Source: Colivivens sp963594655 (GTDB taxonomy: Bacteria; Bacteroidota; Bacteroidia; Bacteroidales; Bacteroidaceae). From it: a DNA stretch of 64,000 bases. Under the pieces are notes generated by a model. That model was not told where the DNA came from. It saw only the letters and a list, made by a program, of their open reading frames with translations, and ran no database searches. Location of the stretch: contig CAVBFD010000003.1 of the NCBI GenBank assembly GCA_963594655.1, forward strand, positions 17,121 through 81,120. Reading direction: 5' to 3'. Positions 42,925-52,100 of this stretch are shown here, piece after piece (position 1 is the first letter of the stretch; each line of letters starts with the position of its first letter). The translations under genes were made by a program, and so were the position numbers.

Positions 42925-43620
42925 ATGGGCAAAGTGTTGGCGATTGTGAATCAACAGGGAGGATCCGGGAAATCGACCTCATCCAGACATGTCGCAAGGA
43001 CATTGGCTGAGAGGGGACGGAGAGTGTTGCTGGTGGATTTCGACCCACTGTCAGGCACCGACACGGCTCTTGGAGTTGACGAAAGCGGCACAGGGCTTGT
43101 AAGGTGTCTGGAAGACGGAGGCGATGTGTGCGGGTCACTGGCTCACGTGCGGGACAACCTCGACCTGCTGACAGCCGGGAAAGACCTAATCGGACTGGAG
43201 TTGGCCATTATCGGACGTGAGAGGCGCGAGTGGGTACTCGACTCGTGTCTTGGCACGGTAAGGGACAGTTATGAGTTTGTGGTCATCGACACGCCCTCGT
43301 CACTGGGACTGCTCACGGCAAACGCGCTGGTGGCCGCCGATGCGGCACTGGTACCGGTACGCTGCAACTACTTCGGACAGGAAGGGATGGCGGAACTGAT
43401 GCGTACGGTGGGCAGTGTGGGCAGGAGACTGAACGAAAGGCTCAACGTACTGGGGTTTGTGGTGACACATGTGTTCCAGAACCTCAGGTCGAGCAAGTGG
43501 AATATTGACGACATAAGGAACAACTACGGTGACCTGGTGTTCAAGACCCTCATCCATGAGGGAGAAGACCTGAGAGCCGACTATTCGAAATTGACGGACG
43601 AGATACTTCAATGTTTGTGA
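42925..43620 (+). CDS. ParA-like ATPase lacking the signature lysine
   Basis: The 231-aa protein is a ParA/MinD-type P-loop ATPase: Walker A at residues 9-18 (NQQGGSGKST), Walker A' VLLVDFDPLSG, and Walker B FVVIDTPSSLGLLT. In ParA and MinD the deviant Walker A reads KGG-x-GK; here the first Lys is Gln (codon CAG). That lysine normally reaches across the dimer to the nucleotide. No parB follows, although in Bacteroidota a ParA-ParB pair commonly precedes DUF5683 and RelA/SpoT. It overlaps the DUF5683 gene by 10 nt. The role in chromosome partition is therefore uncertain. Confidence 0.85.
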   Translation: MGKVLAIVNQQGGSGKSTSSRHVARTLAERGRRVLLVDFDPLSGTDTALGVDESGTGLVRCLEDGGDVCGSLAHVRDNLDLLTAGKDLIGLELAIIGRERREWVLDSCLGTVRDSYEFVVIDTPSSLGLLTANALVAADAALVPVRCNYFGQEGMAELMRTVGSVGRRLNERLNVLGFVVTHVFQNLRSSKWNIDDIRNNYGDLVFKTLIHEGEDLRADYSKLTDEILQCL

Positions 43621-44465
43621 ATCTGTATATATTAATAAGGTATATGTTTGGAAGGGACACAGGACGCCGCGCCACTGTCATCAGTCTCATGCTGATGATT
43701 CTGGTGGCCGCACCCTCCACTGCCTTGGCGCAGGATTCCATCCAGACAAGGAAGCCCAAGGCACAGCTGCGCAGGGAGACAGACAGGGTACAGCAGTCGG
43801 ACTCCCTGACAGACGGGACTGCCATACAGGAGGACATGGAACCTGTCATCACCATTGACATGGAAGGCATCGACACCATGTCGCTTGGCCGTATGGTGAC
43901 CCTTCCGTCACCCGACTCCATCGTCACAACCATCAAGGCACAGTTCGTACCCGACCCCAAGAAAGCCATGTGGCTTGCCCTCGTGTTTCCCGGAGGCGGA
44001 CAGATATACAACCGCAAGTACTGGAAACTGCCACTCATATACGGAGGGTTCTTAGGGTGTGTCTATGCCCTGTCATGGAACAACATGATGTACAGAGACT
44101 ATTCCAAGGCGTACATAGACATCATGGACGACGACCCGAACACCAACAGTTTCGAGGCCTTCATACCAAGGGGCTACAACGTGAACACGAACCTGACACG
44201 AATACAGGATTTGTTCAGACGGAAGAAGAACTATTACAGACGCTACCGTGACCTGAGCATGTTCTGCATGATTGGAGTCTACGCTCTGTCCGTCATAGAC
44301 GCGTACGTGGACGCGGAGCTGTCGAGCTTCGACATAAGCAAAGACCTGTCGATGAAAGTGCTGCCGACCGTCATACAGGACCGCAACTCCGTCGCAGCCG
44401 TATCACAGTCACATAACCCGTATGCCAGTCAGTCTTATGGCGTGCGGTGCAGCTTGAACTTTTAG
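43611..44465 (+). CDS. DUF5683 membrane protein
   Basis: The 284-aa protein has an N-terminal signal or anchor (about residues 24-40, ending ALAQ), a linker, then the DUF5683 block DPKKAMWLALVFPGGGQIYN and KYWKLPLIYGGFLGCVYALS with two membrane segments, and a third hydrophobic stretch near residue 218. The family is typical of Bacteroidota and found next to parAB and relA/spoT genes. Its function is unknown. A later Met (codon 12) may be the true start because the first codons overlap the ParA gene. Confidence 0.85.
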   Translation: MFVNLYILIRYMFGRDTGRRATVISLMLMILVAAPSTALAQDSIQTRKPKAQLRRETDRVQQSDSLTDGTAIQEDMEPVITIDMEGIDTMSLGRMVTLPSPDSIVTTIKAQFVPDPKKAMWLALVFPGGGQIYNRKYWKLPLIYGGFLGCVYALSWNNMMYRDYSKAYIDIMDDDPNTNSFEAFIPRGYNVNTNLTRIQDLFRRKKNYYRRYRDLSMFCMIGVYALSVIDAYVDAELSSFDISKDLSMKVLPTVIQDRNSVAAVSQSHNPYASQSYGVRCSLNF

Positions 44466-44476
44466 CATGGTGAATT

Positions 44477-46717
44477 ATGGAAGATGAAAAGAACAGAGAA
44501 TTGATGGAATCGAAGATGGTTGACGACGCGTTCAGGCGACTTGTCGACTCTTACCTCGCCACACGGCACAGGAAGAAAGTGGAAATCATCACCAAGGCAT
44601 TCAACTTTGCCCGACACGCGCACAAAGGGGTGCGCCGTCTCTCAGGCGAGCCATACATCATGCACCCCATAGCGGTGGCACAGATTGTCTGCTCAGAAAT
44701 CGGACTGGGTTCCACGTCCATCTGCTCCGCCCTCCTGCACGATGTGGTGGAGGACACTGACTACACGGTGGAGGACATAGAGAACATGTTCGGGCCGAAG
44801 ATAGCGCAGATAGTGGACGGACTGACCAAGATTTCCGGTGGTCTGTTCGGAGAAAAGGCATCGGCACAGGCGGAGAACATCAAGAAACTGCTGCTCACGA
44901 TGAACGAGGACATCCGTGTGATACTCGTCAAGATGGCTGACCGTCTGCACAACATGAGGACACTCGGGTCACAACCGCCAAACAAACGTTACAAGATTTC
45001 CGGAGAGACACTATATATCTACGCGCCTCTGGCAAACAGACTGGGATTGAACGCCATCAAGACGGAACTGGAGAACCTCAGTTTCCAGTACGAGCATCCT
45101 GAGGAGTACCGTACGATAGTAAACAAACTGGAGGCTACGGAGAAGGAGCGCAACACCGTGTTCGACGAGTTCACAGCCCCCATACGCACGCAACTCGACA
45201 AATGGGGCATGAAGTACGAGATTAAAGCCAGAATCAAGTCGCCCTACTCCATCTGGAAAAAGATAGAGACCAAACACGTGCCGTTCGAGGAGGTGTACGA
45301 CCTCTTGGCTGTCAGAATCATCTTTGAGCCAAGACCCGGCATCGACGAGAAGAACGAGTGCTTCAACATATATGTGGCGCTGACACAGATATACGCCAGT
45401 CATCCCGACCGCTTCCGCGACTGGGTGAGCCACCCGAAGGCCAACGGCTACCAGGCGCTGCACGTCACGCTCATGAGCAACAACGGAGAGTGGATAGAGG
45501 TGCAGATACGCAGTCAGAAGATGGACGAGATTGCGGAACGGGGATTCGCGGCACACTGGAAGTACAAGGACGGGGAAAAGACAAAGGAGGAGAGCGAGTC
45601 TGAACTCGACAAGTGGCTCCTGACCATCAAGGACATCCTCGACGACCCGCAGCCGAGCGCAATCGACCTGCTCGACACCATCAAACTCGACCTCTATGCG
45701 TCCGAGATATTCGTGTTCACCCCCAAGGGGGAGATACGCATACTGCCCACAGGGGCGACCGCACTCGACTTCGCCTTCTCCATACACACCGTAGTAGGCA
45801 CGCACTGCATGGGAGCCAAGGTCAACCACAAGCTCGTCTCCATGACATATAAGTTGAAGAGCGGTGACCAGGTGGAGATACTGGCTTCCAGCAAGTCCAT
45901 GGTCAACCGCGAGTGGCTCAACATAGCGACCACAGCCAAGGCCCGCGCCAAGATTCTCGCGGCGATAAGGAAGGAGGAGCGCATACAGCGGAAAGAGGGT
46001 GAGAAGATGCTTGACGATTTCTTCGCGAAGAACGACATCATCAAGGACACGCCCAATCTGGACAAGCTCTGCAACCTTCATTCAGTGGCCAAGGCAGAGG
46101 ACCTGTACCTTGCCGTCGGAGGAAAGAAGGTAGTGTTGGGTTCGGACGATGTGGCTTGTCTGAAGAACAAGTCCAACAAGTCGTGGAAACGGTTGCTCAT
46201 GTTCAGGCGCAGGAAGGACGTGGCGAAGACCGAGAGCCAGCAACAGGCGGAGACGCCCGTACTCGACAAGAAGAAGCCGGCCATCCTCAACGACGACAAC
46301 ATCAACACCGTGTTCCACCTCGACACCTGCTGCAACCCCATTCCCGGCGATGCGGTGATGGTATACCAAGACCCCGACACAGGACTGCATGTCCATAAAC
46401 TCCAGTGTCCTGTGGCACTGCGGCTGAAAGCCAACTCGGGCAACCGGCTGTTCGCAGCCAAATGGGACATGAAGGGAGAGAAGCAGTTCCTTGTGACCAT
46501 CGAACTTAGCGGAGTTGACAAGATAGGCATGCTCAACCAGATCACACAGGTAATCTCCCAACTCTTCAACGTGAACATAAGGAAACTGGAGATTGAGACC
46601 ACAGACGGTATCTTCACCAGCAAGCTCTCCATCAACGTACATGACACCAATGAAGTACAGACCATCATAAAAGACCTGAAAAAGATTCCAAATATAAAAG
46701 ATGTGGCGAGGATTTGA
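44477..46717 (+). CDS. Bifunctional (p)ppGpp synthetase/hydrolase, RelA/SpoT family
   Basis: The 746-aa cytosolic enzyme has an intact HD hydrolase domain (about residues 30-190; GEPYIMHPIAV, LLHDVVEDTDYT, KMADRLHNMRT), a synthetase domain (about 240-355; RIKSPYSIWKKIE, DLLAVRIIF, GYQALHVTLMS, EVQIRS), a TGS domain (about 395-455; VFTPKGEIRILPTGATALDF) and a C-terminal ACT domain (about 670-745). Both active sites keep their key residues, so it should make and degrade (p)ppGpp during starvation. It is the third gene after ParA-like and DUF5683. Confidence 0.94.
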   Translation: MEDEKNRELMESKMVDDAFRRLVDSYLATRHRKKVEIITKAFNFARHAHKGVRRLSGEPYIMHPIAVAQIVCSEIGLGSTSICSALLHDVVEDTDYTVEDIENMFGPKIAQIVDGLTKISGGLFGEKASAQAENIKKLLLTMNEDIRVILVKMADRLHNMRTLGSQPPNKRYKISGETLYIYAPLANRLGLNAIKTELENLSFQYEHPEEYRTIVNKLEATEKERNTVFDEFTAPIRTQLDKWGMKYEIKARIKSPYSIWKKIETKHVPFEEVYDLLAVRIIFEPRPGIDEKNECFNIYVALTQIYASHPDRFRDWVSHPKANGYQALHVTLMSNNGEWIEVQIRSQKMDEIAERGFAAHWKYKDGEKTKEESESELDKWLLTIKDILDDPQPSAIDLLDTIKLDLYASEIFVFTPKGEIRILPTGATALDFAFSIHTVVGTHCMGAKVNHKLVSMTYKLKSGDQVEILASSKSMVNREWLNIATTAKARAKILAAIRKEERIQRKEGEKMLDDFFAKNDIIKDTPNLDKLCNLHSVAKAEDLYLAVGGKKVVLGSDDVACLKNKSNKSWKRLLMFRRRKDVAKTESQQQAETPVLDKKKPAILNDDNINTVFHLDTCCNPIPGDAVMVYQDPDTGLHVHKLQCPVALRLKANSGNRLFAAKWDMKGEKQFLVTIELSGVDKIGMLNQITQVISQLFNVNIRKLEIETTDGIFTSKLSINVHDTNEVQTIIKDLKKIPNIKDVARI

Positions 46718-46738
46718 GACGCCTATCGAATAAATTTG

Positions 46739-46747
46739 TAACTTTGC
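46739..46747 (+). promoter_or_regulatory. -7 box TAACTTTGC for the NIF3/zinc-ribbon pair
   Basis: TAACTTTGC lies 8 nt before the ATG at 46756, so the leader would be very short; a second TAAATTTG at 46731 overlaps it. Confidence 0.6.
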
Positions 46748-46755
46748 GGACAATT

Positions 46756-47538
46756 ATGAAGATTAGGGAAATTATACGTACCCTTGAAGACTTTGCACCC
46801 CTGGCCCTGCAAGACGGATTCGACAATGCCGGACTGCAGATTGGACTGACAGAGGATGTGGATGCTACAGGGGTATTGTTGTCTTTGGACGTGACGGAAG
46901 AGGTGGTCGACGATGCCATTGACCGTGGTTGCAACATGGTGGTCAGCCACCACCCGCTGCTCTTTCATCCGGTGAAGTCAATCACCGGTGACGACTATGT
47001 GGGGCGCGTCATCATGAAAGCCATCAGGAACGGCATCGTGGTGTATGCCGCCCATACCAACCTCGACAACGCGCCCGGAGGAGTGAACCACCGGATTGCC
47101 TCACGTATCGGACTCGAAGACCTGCGGTGGTTGGATCCTAAAGCGGGACAAGACGGAGGAAGCGGACTCATCGGCACTCTGCCGGAGCCTGTAGACAAGA
47201 ATCTGTTCATCACGCAAGTGAAACAGCAGTTCGGAGTGGAGTGCATACGCCACAACGACTGGCACGGCACATCCGTGAAGACGGTTGCCGTGTGCGGAGG
47301 CGCAGGGGCGTTCCTCATACCGAAAGCCACCGCCATGGGAGCTGACGCCTTCATCACAGGAGAAATCGGCTACCACCGTTTCTTCGGATATGACGACAGT
47401 ATCCTGCTTCTCGAAACGGGGCATTACGAAAGTGAGCGGTACACTACGGAGATACTGCATGACATCATCTCAGGCGCAGCGCCCGACCTGCCTGTACACA
47501 CCACAAGACTGCGGGTCAACCCCATATACTACAAATAA
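46756..47538 (+). CDS. NIF3-like dinuclear metal centre protein
   Basis: The 260-aa protein has the NIF3 motifs: DGFDNAGLQIG, LDVTEEVVDDAI, NMVVSHHPLLFHPVK (metal-binding His pair), VYAAHTNLDNAPGGVNHRI, and near the end GEIGYHRFFG and LLETGHYESER. It lacks the long insert domain found in some relatives. Members are annotated as GTP cyclohydrolase I type 2, but the in vivo role is uncertain. The start at 46756 follows the promoter. The zinc-ribbon gene lies 19 nt downstream, a conserved pairing in Bacteroidota. Confidence 0.92.
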   Translation: MKIREIIRTLEDFAPLALQDGFDNAGLQIGLTEDVDATGVLLSLDVTEEVVDDAIDRGCNMVVSHHPLLFHPVKSITGDDYVGRVIMKAIRNGIVVYAAHTNLDNAPGGVNHRIASRIGLEDLRWLDPKAGQDGGSGLIGTLPEPVDKNLFITQVKQQFGVECIRHNDWHGTSVKTVAVCGGAGAFLIPKATAMGADAFITGEIGYHRFFGYDDSILLLETGHYESERYTTEILHDIISGAAPDLPVHTTRLRVNPIYYK

Positions 47539-47557
47539 TCATTAAACGACACATAAG

Positions 47558-48409
47558 ATGGCAAAGAAGAAAACAACAGTAAGCGAGTTGTCTGTAGAGG
47601 AGAAACTGAAGAACCTCTACCAGTTGCAGACCTACCTGTCCCAGATTGACGACATCCGCACACTTCGTGGAGAACTTCCGCTTGAAGTGGAAGACCTTGA
47701 AGACGAGGTGGAGGGACTGAACACACGTATCGAGCGCACCATGAAGGAGATTGAGAACCTCCGCGCCGATGTCAACCAGCACAAGACCAACATAGAGTTG
47801 GCGCAGGGCAAAATCAGCAAGTTCAAGGAGCAGCTTGACAACGTGCGCAACAACCGCGAGTACGACACACTGAACAAGGAAGTGGAGTACCAGACTCTTG
47901 AGATTGAATTGAGCGAGAAGAGGATACGTGAGGCACAGATTGCGGAGAAAGCCAAGGAAGAACTGCTGGAGACAAGCAGGCAACAGCTTGAAGGACTCAG
48001 ACAGGACCTCGACATCAAGAAGAACGAACTCGACGAGATAGTGGCAGACACCAAGGATGAGGAAGAGCGTCTGCGTGAGAAGGCAAAGAATCTGGAACTC
48101 TCCATCGAGCCGCGTCTGCTTTTGGCATTCAAGCGCATCCGCAAGAGCAGCCACAACGGACTGGGTATCGTGTACGTGCAGCGCAACTCGTGTGGAGGTT
48201 GCTTCGCACAGATACCGCCACAGCGGCAGTTGGATGTACGTATGCGAAAGAAAATCATCGTGTGCGAATACTGCGGACGAATACTTATCGACCCGGAACT
48301 GGCAGGTGTGAAAATCGAAAAGCCGTCTGAAGAGCCTAAGAAACGCCGTTCAACACGCAAGAAGACTACCACAACCGAGGAGCCTAAGGATGCCAACGAT
48401 GAGGCATAA
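47558..48409 (+). CDS. Coiled-coil protein with C4 zinc ribbon
   Basis: The 283-aa protein is mostly one long coiled coil (about residues 10-190) followed by a C4 zinc ribbon with CGGC (in NSCGGCFAQIP) and CEYCGRIL. The last 35 residues are basic and Thr-rich. Such proteins are thought to bind nucleic acids through the ribbon, but no function is set. It is encoded with NIF3, and a strong hairpin follows at 48437-48463. Confidence 0.9.
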   Translation: MAKKKTTVSELSVEEKLKNLYQLQTYLSQIDDIRTLRGELPLEVEDLEDEVEGLNTRIERTMKEIENLRADVNQHKTNIELAQGKISKFKEQLDNVRNNREYDTLNKEVEYQTLEIELSEKRIREAQIAEKAKEELLETSRQQLEGLRQDLDIKKNELDEIVADTKDEEERLREKAKNLELSIEPRLLLAFKRIRKSSHNGLGIVYVQRNSCGGCFAQIPPQRQLDVRMRKKIIVCEYCGRILIDPELAGVKIEKPSEEPKKRRSTRKKTTTTEEPKDANDEA

Positions 48410-48436
48410 GGCAAGTCCCATTCCCATAATGAAGAC

Positions 48437-48463
48437 GCGCTTCGTCAACCACTGACGAAGCGC
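48437..48463 (+). terminator. Hairpin terminator after zinc-ribbon gene
   Basis: GCGCTTCGTCA and TGACGAAGCGC form an 11-bp perfect stem with a 5-nt loop, followed by ATCTTTGTTG. It lies between convergent transcripts and can serve both. Confidence 0.8.
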
Positions 48464-48493
48464 ATCTTTGTTGTATAGAAAGACCTCTGGCGG

Positions 48494-49459
48494 CTATTCA
48501 CTCTTCATAGTCGCAATCAAGCCGTCCGCGTCATACTCCAACGGCATCACCTTCAGACTGCGGAGCCATGTGGTGTCGCCCGACGGCACACAGTCGTGAT
48601 GGAACAGATACCACTGTCCCTTGTATTCCAGTATGCAATGGTGGCTTGTCCATCCCACCACCGGTTCAAGCAACACCCCTTTATAGGTGAACGGTCCGTA
48701 AGGATTGTCACCTATGGCATAACAGAGGAGGTGGGTGTCACCTGTGGAATAACTGAAATAGTACTTGCCTTTGTACTTGTGCATCCAACTGGCCTCGAAG
48801 AACCTGTGAGGGTCATCCGCCGGAAGCGGTTTGCCGGCCTCATCGACAACCAGCACAGCCTTCGGTTCCTCGGCGAACTGCAGACAGTCGTCCGTAAGCC
48901 GCGCCACCCTGCTCGGTATCGGTTCTTCCTTGCCCGACGGCAGATACTCGTCCTTCAGAGCCTTGTTGTCCTTGTACCACTGGAGTTGTCCGCCCCATAT
49001 ACCGCCGAAGAAGACGTACACCTGTCCGTCGTCATCCTTGAACACCGCAGGGTCTATTGAATAGGAACCGCGTATGGGGTCTGGCTGGGCCTTGAACGGT
49101 CCTTCCGGCCTGTCCGCCACTGCCACACCCAGATGGAACACCCCGTTCTTGTCCTTGCAGGAGAATATCAGATAGTACTTGCCGTTCTTCTCCACCACGT
49201 CATTGTCCCACATCTGTCGGCCCGCCCAAGGGACATCGGGAAGGTCGAGGATGACACCGTAGTCGGTAACCTCTCCTGTCATGGGGTCACCGTCGATTGA
49301 CAGCACATGGTAATCCTTCATCTGGAAATGTCCTCCGTCATCATCAAAAGCCTCGCCCGAATCCCAGTCGTGGGAAGGGTACACATAAATCTTGCCATTG
49401 AAAACATGAGCCGACGGGTCAGCCATGTAGTCCTTTGGGAATAAATACCTTGCTTTCAT
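48494..49459 (-). CDS. Glycoside hydrolase family 43 (xylosidase/arabinofuranosidase)
   Basis: The 321-aa enzyme is a single five-bladed propeller. The catalytic set is visible: base Asp in DYMADPSAHVFNGKIYVYP, pKa-modulating Asp in SYSIDPAVF, and acid Glu in RFFEASWMHKYKGKYYFSYS. No signal peptide is seen, so it probably acts inside the cell on short oligosaccharides brought in by the symporter. The ATG at 49459 is used; an in-frame TTG at 49498 would overlap the xylanase stop. It is the last gene of the xylan operon. GH43 enzymes of this form are beta-xylosidases or alpha-arabinofuranosidases. Confidence 0.92.
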   Translation of the reverse strand: MKARYLFPKDYMADPSAHVFNGKIYVYPSHDWDSGEAFDDDGGHFQMKDYHVLSIDGDPMTGEVTDYGVILDLPDVPWAGRQMWDNDVVEKNGKYYLIFSCKDKNGVFHLGVAVADRPEGPFKAQPDPIRGSYSIDPAVFKDDDGQVYVFFGGIWGGQLQWYKDNKALKDEYLPSGKEEPIPSRVARLTDDCLQFAEEPKAVLVVDEAGKPLPADDPHRFFEASWMHKYKGKYYFSYSTGDTHLLCYAIGDNPYGPFTYKGVLLEPVVGWTSHHCILEYKGQWYLFHHDCVPSGDTTWLRSLKVMPLEYDADGLIATMKSE

Positions 49460-49490
49460 CGCTGTTTCTATTTTGGAAAATTCAACATGA

Positions 49491-50654
49491 TTACTCAAAG
49501 AGCTTTATTATATCCTTGACCACAGGCTTCGCCTGGTTGTTGCGGTCGAAGAGCAACGGATAGTTGGTCCTTCCTGCCACCGGCCAGCCATTGAGCCACG
49601 AGTTGCCGTCATTGACACCCCAGAAAGTAACACGACTGATAACATCCTTATGGCGTTCGATAATCTTGAAAAGTTCGAGATAACGCTGGTCGAAGAGTTT
49701 CTGCGCCTTCTTGTCGAGACCGTTCACGTATGGGTTGTACTTCTGCTGAAGTTCAAACTTCTGGCTGATCTCCGCCCCGCTGAAGCCATGTGGGTTAGGG
49801 AGCATATTGATGTCAAGTTCGGTCAACATCACATTTACGCCCTCGGCTGCAAAAGCTTCAATGCTCTTCTCGTATTCCACATAGTCAGGATAATTATAGC
49901 CATTGTGGCTCTGCATTCCGATGGCGTCTATGCGAAGCCCCTTTGCCTTCAGGTTGCGGATCAACTTGACATACATCTCGCGCTTGGCCGGCTTGGCCAT
50001 AGAATAATCGTTGAGGTAGAGTTCCGCATCGGGGTCTGCCTCATGGGCAAACTGGAAGGCGAGTTCGATGAACTCAGGACCTATTATATTGTAATATGGT
50101 GATTTGCGATAGCTGCCATCGTCCTCGATAGCCTCATTCACGACATCCCAACCTTTCACCTTACCCTTATAATGGGTAACCACAGTCATGATATGATTAT
50201 ACATTCTGCCTATCAAGACCTCACGGCTCACCTGCTTGCCGTTGGCATCGGTAAACATCCACCTTGGCGGCTGCGAGTGCCATACGAGGCAGTGGCCTAT
50301 CACTGTCTTGCCGTTCTTCTGCGCCCACTCTACGAGTTTGTCGCCATCCGCAAAGTCGAAACGGTTTACTTCGGGGTGGTTCTTCTCACCCTTCATACAG
50401 TTCTCCGCCACTACCTGGTTATACTGCTCCTTTACCACAGCCTCAGAACCTGGATCTGTTCCGTCAGTCAATTGGGTATTGACGGCAGCCCCTATCAGGA
50501 AGTGTTTGCCTAAAACATCTTTCAAGGCAGGGAGTTGTTCCACTACTGTTGACTTTTGCTTCTGCTTTGAAGCAGTTGCGTTCTTTTGGGCGAAACCCGG
50601 AGAGACGAGTAACAAGCCCACCGCTAAAAACATTATCTTTCTCATATCTTTCAT
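49491..50654 (-). CDS. Endo-1,4-beta-xylanase, GH10
   Basis: The 387-aa enzyme has a signal peptide (ending GFAQ) and a GH10 barrel: NQVVAENCMKGEKNHPE, HCLVWHSQPPRWM, the acid/base Glu in WDVVNEAIED, YLNDYS, and the nucleophile Glu in VMLTELDINM. It has no carbohydrate-binding insert. It should cut xylan chains in the periplasm or at the surface. It lies 32 nt after the symporter gene and 31 nt before GH43. An ATG at codon 4 is the alternative start. Confidence 0.95.
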   Translation of the reverse strand: MKDMRKIMFLAVGLLLVSPGFAQKNATASKQKQKSTVVEQLPALKDVLGKHFLIGAAVNTQLTDGTDPGSEAVVKEQYNQVVAENCMKGEKNHPEVNRFDFADGDKLVEWAQKNGKTVIGHCLVWHSQPPRWMFTDANGKQVSREVLIGRMYNHIMTVVTHYKGKVKGWDVVNEAIEDDGSYRKSPYYNIIGPEFIELAFQFAHEADPDAELYLNDYSMAKPAKREMYVKLIRNLKAKGLRIDAIGMQSHNGYNYPDYVEYEKSIEAFAAEGVNVMLTELDINMLPNPHGFSGAEISQKFELQQKYNPYVNGLDKKAQKLFDQRYLELFKIIERHKDVISRVTFWGVNDGNSWLNGWPVAGRTNYPLLFDRNNQAKPVVKDIIKLFE

Positions 50655-50686
50655 TTATAAAATATTTGTCCGATTATTCCTTACAT

Positions 50687-52084
50687 TTAATTTCTCGCTT
50701 CTATCTCCTTGTTTATATTGTCTATGACCTCATCGGTCAACTCATACTTCGAGATGATGACCATAGCCACCACCAGCAACATGGCGGGGATGACACATAC
50801 AAGCCACCTGATTCCCTCCTGCGCGAGTGGGGTCTGTTGGTCAAGGTTGTTCATGAAGTAGGCTCCAGCCGCATTGCCCACCGACATCATGGCGAAGGCG
50901 GTTATGAAGAACAGTGCCAATATGCGCAGAGGTCGGTTGCGCACGAACTCTGTCCACAAATCGCTCACCTTCACGTTGGCTGTCTCCTTCTCGTCCATCA
51001 CCACCCTTTCCTTTGTCTGGGTGAAACAGAACACGAGCAGGGCGCAACCCACCAGAGCATAGATGAGCATCACATAGAACCATGCGGACGAGTCCTTAGG
51101 AAGGGTAGTCGCCTGTTCGGACACCTTATATCCTGTAACCGAAAGCACTATGCCGGGGATAACACCTCCCAGTGCCATACCTGCCTTGAAGAAAATACCG
51201 GTGAGCGCATTGACGATGCCAGATATCCTGCGTCCTGTCTTGTACTCCGCAAACGAGATGACTTCCGGAACCAACGCCCACATATACCCGGTAGCCACAA
51301 TCACACCGGTGGACTTGATGAACTGCGCTATATACACAGCAGTCATGTTGCTCTCCATGTCACAGAACTTGCTCACGATATACAAGGCAGCCATTCCCAC
51401 TATAGCCACCGAGAGGAAGGCATAGAACATGTTCTTCTTTCCTATCTTCCGTTTGATGGCAGGAACCATCGGCATGAAAATGAACGAAGGGAGGGAACCG
51501 AGTCCCATGAACAGCGCCATCTCAAGCGGCAGTTTCTGCGCCGCAAGCACAGCCACAAGGATTGGCACGCCGGCAGAGACCGCCAGTCCGCCACAGTTCG
51601 CCATGAACATACGGACGGAAGTGAGTATCGTTATCTCGTTGGTGTCCCGTGTGAGGGAACTGTTGAGTGCACCGTACGGCACGTTCACGAAGGTGTAGCA
51701 CATCGACATGCCAACGTAGGTGATGTAGGCAAAGAGCAGCGACCCACTGAAACCGTTCCAGAAACACAGGATGGAGAATGCCGTCAGCGGGATACCTGCA
51801 AACACCAGATAAGAACGGTACTTGCCCAACCGGGGATGGTGCTTGTCCACGTATGTGCCTACTATCGGGTCCCATATCACGTCAACCAGCCGCACCACAA
51901 GGAACATGGTTGCCGCCGTTCCCGCATCCAGTCCATATATATCCGTGTAGAAGAACAACAGATACATGGAGATGGTCTGGTAAATCAAGTTCTGCGCCAA
52001 GTCTCCCGACCCGAAGCCTATGCGCTGAAGCCAGCTCAGACGGTAGAATCCGTTCTGCTGGTCTTTGAGAGTCTTTTCATTCAT
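50687..52084 (-). CDS. GPH-family sugar:cation symporter, probable xyloside transporter
   Basis: The 465-aa inner-membrane protein has about twelve hydrophobic segments. Its start (RIGFGSGDLAQNLIYQTISM, then YLLFFYTDIYG) and the DVIWDPIVGTYVDKHHPRLG-KYR loop are signatures of the glycoside-pentoside-hexuronide family (XynP/MelB type), which moves sugars with Na+ or H+. Its place between an esterase and a xylanase points to xylo-oligosaccharides. The same kind of transporter belongs to the xylan cluster of Prevotella bryantii. It lies 16 nt after the esterase gene. Confidence 0.92.
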   Translation of the reverse strand: MNEKTLKDQQNGFYRLSWLQRIGFGSGDLAQNLIYQTISMYLLFFYTDIYGLDAGTAATMFLVVRLVDVIWDPIVGTYVDKHHPRLGKYRSYLVFAGIPLTAFSILCFWNGFSGSLLFAYITYVGMSMCYTFVNVPYGALNSSLTRDTNEITILTSVRMFMANCGGLAVSAGVPILVAVLAAQKLPLEMALFMGLGSLPSFIFMPMVPAIKRKIGKKNMFYAFLSVAIVGMAALYIVSKFCDMESNMTAVYIAQFIKSTGVIVATGYMWALVPEVISFAEYKTGRRISGIVNALTGIFFKAGMALGGVIPGIVLSVTGYKVSEQATTLPKDSSAWFYVMLIYALVGCALLVFCFTQTKERVVMDEKETANVKVSDLWTEFVRNRPLRILALFFITAFAMMSVGNAAGAYFMNNLDQQTPLAQEGIRWLVCVIPAMLLVVAMVIISKYELTDEVIDNINKEIEARN

Positions 52085-52100
52085 TGTCTGTAGATTGTAT

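Noticed and set aside
42925..46717. parS partition sites near the ParA-like gene
   Set aside because: Reading by eye I found no TGTTCCACGTGGAACA-like palindrome here; this is not an exhaustive search.
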